DNA from: JBCCYM01 sp039190005 | GTDB taxonomy: Bacteria; Pseudomonadota; Gammaproteobacteria; UBA12402 | Length of the DNA stretch: 8,643 nt | Direction: 5' to 3' | Assembly (NCBI GenBank): GCA_039190005.1 | Contig: JBCCYM010000069.1 | Coordinates: 1 to 8,643, forward strand | Part shown: positions 6,638-8,643 of the stretch, one piece after another | Layout of the letters: each line of letters starts with the position of its first letter | Numbering within the stretch: position 1 is the first letter of the stretch | Program-made: the position numbers and the translations under genes | The notes under the pieces: model-generated | Database searches by the model: none | What the model saw: only the letters and a program-made list of their open reading frames with translations | Told to the model about the DNA's origin: nothing

Positions 6638-6666
6638 AGCATACGATAATAGACGCGGAATGTCAA
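6638..6666 (-). promoter_or_regulatory. Sigma70-type promoter for the kdsD-ptsN operon
   Basis: On the minus strand a perfect -35 box TTGACA (6666-6661) is followed by a 17-base spacer and TATGCT (6643-6638) as the -10 box, four of six matches. Transcription would start near 6631, only about ten bases before the kdsD ATG. It is the best promoter match I found in the window and makes kdsD the likely first gene of its own operon, separate from the aminomutase gene upstream. Confidence 0.65.
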
Positions 6667-6679
6667 TGTGGCGATGTCG

Positions 6680-6693
6680 CTCGCGCTCGCGAG
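6680..6693. other. GC-rich inverted repeat between the aminomutase gene and kdsD
   Basis: CTCGC-GCTC-GCGAG can form a five-pair stem with a four-base loop, in a short run of alternating CG/CT bases unlike its AT-rich surroundings. It lies 12 to 28 bases after the aminomutase stop and just upstream of the kdsD -35 box. No T-run follows on the minus strand, so it is at best a weak transcription barrier or 3' end stabiliser. Confidence 0.3.
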
Positions 6694-6705
6694 AGAGAAA
6701 CACAA

Positions 6706-7770
6706 TTATTTATTTTTTGGTGGGTAGTTGTGTAAGCCATCTTGGTAATCTTTTACGATATAAGCGTTGTCATCATGATGCTCACAATCCGTAGTGATAT
6801 ATTGTGGGCCTATGGGGACTTTGCCGTAACCGCCGGGAATATCGAGGACATAATGCGGTTGGCATAAGCCGGAATAACGTCCTCGCAGTTGTTTAAGCAA
6901 TTGTTGTCCCTTGGCAATAGAAGTACGAAAATGTCCAGTGCCTTTGGCTAAATCCGTGTGGTGTAAGTAATAGGGTTTAATGCGCAAGCTGACAAATTTA
7001 CGCATAAGTTGTGCTAATACTTCCGCGTTATCATTAATACCATGCAATAGAGTGGATTGCGATAACATTGGAATGCCGGCGTCAATCAAAAGCGCGCAAG
7101 CTTGCTCCGCGGCGGAGGTAAATTCTTGTGGATGGTTGGCATGAAGGATCACATAAACCGCCTTATTGGCAATTTTTAATGTTTGTACCATCTTTTGATC
7201 AACACGTCGCGGATCGACAACAGGGACACGAGTGTGTAGGCGCACAACTTTGACGTGATCAATTTTCGACAGTTGATCCATAATGGGGTGTAATGCGTTT
7301 GCTTTTAGAATTAATGGATCACCGCCGGTTAAAATAACTTCCCAGATTTGTTTATTATCAGCAATATATTGCAAGGCCTGTGTTAACTCTTTTTTAGTTA
7401 ATGCCGGATTACCTTTACCAATTTTTTCACGGCGAAAACAAAAACGACAGTACACGGCACAGCTGTTTATCGGCAGTAATAGACAGCGGTCAGGGTAGCG
7501 ATGAATAATGCCTTTAACTTTGCTATGTCGTAAATCACCTATGGGGTCGGCACTATCGGTATCTGTATGCGTTAATTCATCGGCGCTGGGAACGTATTGT
7601 CGGTAAACTGCGTCACCATGTGTCTGTATTGTTTCGAGTACATTGGGCGTAATGGCGATATCAAACTGTTGTACTACTTTTTCTATGGTGGTTTGTTGTT
7701 CTGAAGTTATCAGCTTCGCTTCAACTAGATGTTTACCACGACGAAGTGTTGATGGTTTTTTGTGATTCAT
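6706..7770 (-). CDS. Radical-SAM lysine 2,3-aminomutase family protein (KamA/EpmB)
   Basis: This is a 354-residue cytoplasmic radical SAM and PLP enzyme that moves the amino group of lysine from carbon 2 to carbon 3. The [4Fe-4S] cluster is bound by Cys104, Cys108 and Cys111 (CAVYCRFC), followed by TGGDPL (148-153). The PLP lysine is Lys317 in DIPGGYGK. The Asp pair that anchors the side-chain amine of lysine in clostridial aminomutase appears present as Asp273 (HTDLAKG) and Asp310 (seven residues before the PLP lysine). E. coli EpmB has Glu in place of the second. The tail (YQDGLHNYPPKNK) is also like KamA-type proteins. It may supply beta-lysine for EF-P modification, as EpmB does, or make free beta-lysine. 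Neither efp nor epmA lies within the window, so I leave the symbol empty. No strong Shine-Dalgarno precedes the ATG. Confidence 0.9.
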   Translation of the reverse strand: MNHKKPSTLRRGKHLVEAKLITSEQQTTIEKVVQQFDIAITPNVLETIQTHGDAVYRQYVPSADELTHTDTDSADPIGDLRHSKVKGIIHRYPDRCLLLPINSCAVYCRFCFRREKIGKGNPALTKKELTQALQYIADNKQIWEVILTGGDPLILKANALHPIMDQLSKIDHVKVVRLHTRVPVVDPRRVDQKMVQTLKIANKAVYVILHANHPQEFTSAAEQACALLIDAGIPMLSQSTLLHGINDNAEVLAQLMRKFVSLRIKPYYLHHTDLAKGTGHFRTSIAKGQQLLKQLRGRYSGLCQPHYVLDIPGGYGKVPIGPQYITTDCEHHDDNAYIVKDYQDGLHNYPPKNK

Positions 7771-7783
7771 GTTGTTTTAATTG

Positions 7784-7840
7784 CCCTTCGACAAGCTCAG
7801 GGACCGCCCATATATTAAGATGGCTGAGCTTGTCGAAGCC
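7784..7840. repeat. Inverted pair of TTCGACAAGCTCAGGG repeats in the aminomutase leader
   Basis: CCCTTCGACAAGCTCAGGG (7784-7802) and GGCTGAGCTTGTCGAAGCC (7822-7840) face each other. They share a perfect 15-bp stem (7786-7800 with 7824-7838) around a 23-base loop. In the inverted copy the outer ends are changed from CC...GG to GG...CC, so each copy alone can still pair its own ends (CCCT/AGGG or GGCT/AGCC). The pair ends 14 bases above the aminomutase start and would sit in its mRNA leader if transcription starts upstream. Confidence 0.8.
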
Positions 7841-7856
7841 AAACAACACCGTTCGA

Positions 7857-7920
7857 CCCTTCGACAGGCTCAGAGACTACCTTCGACCCTTCGACAAGCT
7901 CAGGGCAAGCAAGCTCAGGG
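7857..7920 (+). repeat. Direct copies of the TTCGACARGCTCAGGG repeat
   Basis: Three copies run in the plus direction: CCCTTCGACAGGCTCAGAG (7857-7875), CCCTTCGACAAGCTCAGGG (7887-7905) and a truncated CAAGCTCAGGG (7910-7920). The first two are preceded by TTCGA, which forms a short TTCGACCCTTCGACA block. They lie 30 bases apart. Such repeats are found scattered in many bacterial genomes. When translated they give recurring artefact peptides (PELVEG-like), so short open frames here should not be taken as genes. Confidence 0.85.
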
Positions 7921-8043
7921 ATCTTTGTGGTTTTTTGGTTTAATAAATAATTGTAAGATATAAAATTAAGTAGGATAGTACAAGACATTTTTATATACCC
8001 AACGCCCATCAAGATGAGAAATTAGCAAACCTGTTTTTTTGAC

Positions 8044-8080
8044 AAAAAGCACTATTCAGAGTATTAACTCTGTATAGTGC
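8044..8080 (-). terminator. Intrinsic terminator downstream of ihfB
   Basis: On the minus strand a 14-base arm GCACTATACAGAGT, a TAAT loop and the arm ACTCTGAATAGTGC (8080-8049) form a stem with a single mismatch, followed at once by TTTTT (8048-8044). It lies 18 bases after the ihfB stop. This is a classic rho-independent terminator and makes ihfB monocistronic with respect to the aminomutase gene. Confidence 0.88.
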
Positions 8081-8098
8081 CCGCAAGGAGATCAAGAT

Positions 8099-8413
8099 CT
8101 AGTCTTGAATGGAAGGAGACTGGTTGATTAATTCGCGCATTTCTTTGCCCATTTTGTAATGAACAGCAAATTTTTCACGGGTAAAAAATGTATCGCCGTT
8201 TTTAGGATTACGCGCTATATGTGAACGGCGATAATGTAATGAAAAGCTACCAAACCCTCGTATTTCAATACGATTGCGCCCAGGGTTATCGCTTTTTTTA
8301 CTGAGGTGTTTGGTCATTGTGTCGATAATTAAATTGACACAAGATGTGACATCCGCTTTTGAGAGATAACGTTGCTTTTTGGTAATTTTCTCTATTAATT
8401 GCGATTTTAGCAT
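8099..8413 (-). CDS. ihfB: Integration host factor beta subunit
   Basis: IhfB pairs with IhfA to bind and sharply bend DNA in nucleoid organisation, recombination and promoter control. The 104 residues (E. coli 94) start MLKSQLIEKI, like E. coli MTKSELIERL. They contain the hallmark RIEIRGFGSFSLHYR (48-62) and ARNPKNGD, whose Pro70 corresponds to the proline that intercalates at the DNA kink. Six extra residues (within KKSDNPGRN, about 39-47) lie between the dimerisation helices and the first beta strand, and a short tail (QSPSIQD) follows the usual end. IhfB is favoured over HU and IhfA because of the GFGSFSLHYR block. rpsA, its usual upstream neighbour, is not seen in the 230 bases before it. 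No Shine-Dalgarno is visible. Confidence 0.94.
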   Translation of the reverse strand: MLKSQLIEKITKKQRYLSKADVTSCVNLIIDTMTKHLSKKSDNPGRNRIEIRGFGSFSLHYRRSHIARNPKNGDTFFTREKFAVHYKMGKEMRELINQSPSIQD

Positions 8414-8418
8414 CGGTA

Positions 8419-8459
8419 TATGTACATAACTAAAAAAAACTAGGCTTATGATATCATAA
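8419..8459. promoter_or_regulatory. Palindromes in the ihfB promoter region
   Basis: Two perfect palindromes lie just upstream of ihfB: TATGTACATA (8419-8428) and TTATGATATCATAA (8446-8459). The second overlaps a possible -10 box (TATGAT, 8458-8453, minus strand), with TTTTCA (8483-8478) as a poor -35. They could be operators, but AT-rich DNA yields such palindromes easily and I recognise no regulator consensus. Confidence 0.3.
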
Positions 8460-8521
8460 TTATCTTAAAATTGATACTGAAAATTTTAAAAAATTATAGG
8501 GCAGTTGAAATCTAACAAATC

Positions 8522-8570
8522 CGTCATTCCCGCATCTTTCTCCCGTCATTCCCGCGAAGGCGGGAATCCA
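8522..8570 (+). repeat. dRS3-like repeat with one tandem half-unit (copy B)
   Basis: A degenerate half-unit beginning CGTCATTCCCGC (8522-8533) is followed by a complete unit at 8544-8570. The complete unit contains the 20-base palindrome ATTCCCGC-GAAG-GCGGGAAT (8548-8567). Its 27 bases are identical to 2364-2390 in reverse complement. The half-unit period is about 22 bases, as in copy A. Seven-base inverted matches, TTGAAAT (8505-8511) and ATTTCAA (8574-8580), flank the element and may be chance. It lies upstream of ihfB, in a 230-base stretch with no gene that I can support. Confidence 0.75.
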
Positions 8571-8643
8571 ATTATTTCAAGCCCAGTTGTTTTAAATAAT
8601 AGTACCGCTTGTAAAATAAGATAATAATATCGTTATATTTCAA

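Larger units (their letters stand above)
7771..8098. other. 328-bp gene-free gap between ihfB and the aminomutase gene
   Basis: From the ihfB side this gap holds the ihfB terminator (8044-8080), an AT-rich stretch of about 120 bases (about 7921-8043), and the repeat cluster (7784-7920). The aminomutase promoter must lie here or upstream of ihfB. A weak candidate on the minus strand is TTGGGT, 16 bases, TACTAT (about 8001-7974), but it is not convincing. Short frames across this stretch run through the repeats and match no protein I recognise. Confidence 0.6.

Noticed and set aside
7784..7920. CRISPR array
   Set aside because: Copies are only 19 bases, occur in both orientations, and have irregular, short or no spacers. 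The single copy at 2303-2321 shows that it is a dispersed repeat. No cas gene is present.
7815..8012. A 65-codon minus-strand open frame across the repeat cluster, and plus-strand frames at 7746-7963
   Set aside because: Their C-terminal or central residues are translations of the TTCGACAAGCTCAGGG repeats (PELVEG, FDKLR and RQAQ patterns). There is no ribosome binding site and no recognisable domain.
8461..8483. IHF-binding site upstream of ihfB for autoregulation
   Set aside because: TATCAA (8476-8471, minus strand) matches the first half of WATCAANNNNTTR, but the bases after the four-base spacer are AAG and not TTR.
1..8643. A new defence, toxin-antitoxin or mobile gene system
   Set aside because: All sizeable non-overlapping frames belong to conserved housekeeping families. 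No transposase, nuclease, toxin or unknown gene cluster was found, and the unusual signals are confined to gene loss, one active-site change and repeats.

Overview
The window reads as part of a moderately AT-rich gammaproteobacterial chromosome. The main evidence is the block kdsD-kdsC-lptC-lptA-lptB-hpf-ptsN, which follows the Escherichia coli order, together with a queA-tgt pair and ihfB. All three are typical of Gammaproteobacteria. The AT-rich intergenic DNA, the repeat families and the loss of nitrogen-regulation functions would suit a host-associated or reduced lineage, for example in or near Legionellales. That placement is inference and not proven here. All eleven supported complete genes lie on the minus strand, so transcription runs from right to left.

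From right to left: ihfB (8413-8099) sits behind a repeat-bearing upstream region and ends at a strong intrinsic terminator (8044-8080). A 328-bp gap follows (7771-8098), holding the terminator and a cluster of TTCGACAAGCTCAGGG-type repeats. Next is a radical-SAM lysine 2,3-aminomutase family gene (7770-6706). A consensus-like sigma70 promoter then precedes the seven-gene LPS/ribosome-hibernation/PTS operon (6621-2467). Its genes overlap by 1 to 4 bases (about 20 to 70 for lptC/lptA) or are separated by at most 23 bases. A composite repeat (about 2290-2433) separates this operon from queA-tgt, which are coupled by an ATGA overlap. The far left edge may hold the first codons of another minus-strand gene.

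The genes form a few functional groups. KdsD and KdsC supply two steps of Kdo synthesis for the LPS inner core. LptC, LptA and LptB are parts of the machine that carries finished LPS to the outer membrane. HPF is a ribosome hibernation factor. QueA and Tgt act in queuosine modification of tRNA. IhfB is the beta subunit of the nucleoid architectural factor IHF.

The most interesting points are these. rpoN is missing from its usual place between lptB and hpf, and rapZ and npr are missing after ptsN. PtsN has a serine where the family carries its phosphorylatable histidine. The aminomutase resembles true lysine 2,3-aminomutases more than E. coli EpmB at two substrate-anchoring positions. Two palindromic repeat families share the window and appear to swap cores within one flanking framework, and one of them matches the ATTCCC-N8-GGGAAT format of neisserial dRS3. 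I see no CRISPR array, no transposase gene, no tRNA or rRNA, and no clearly new multi-gene system.
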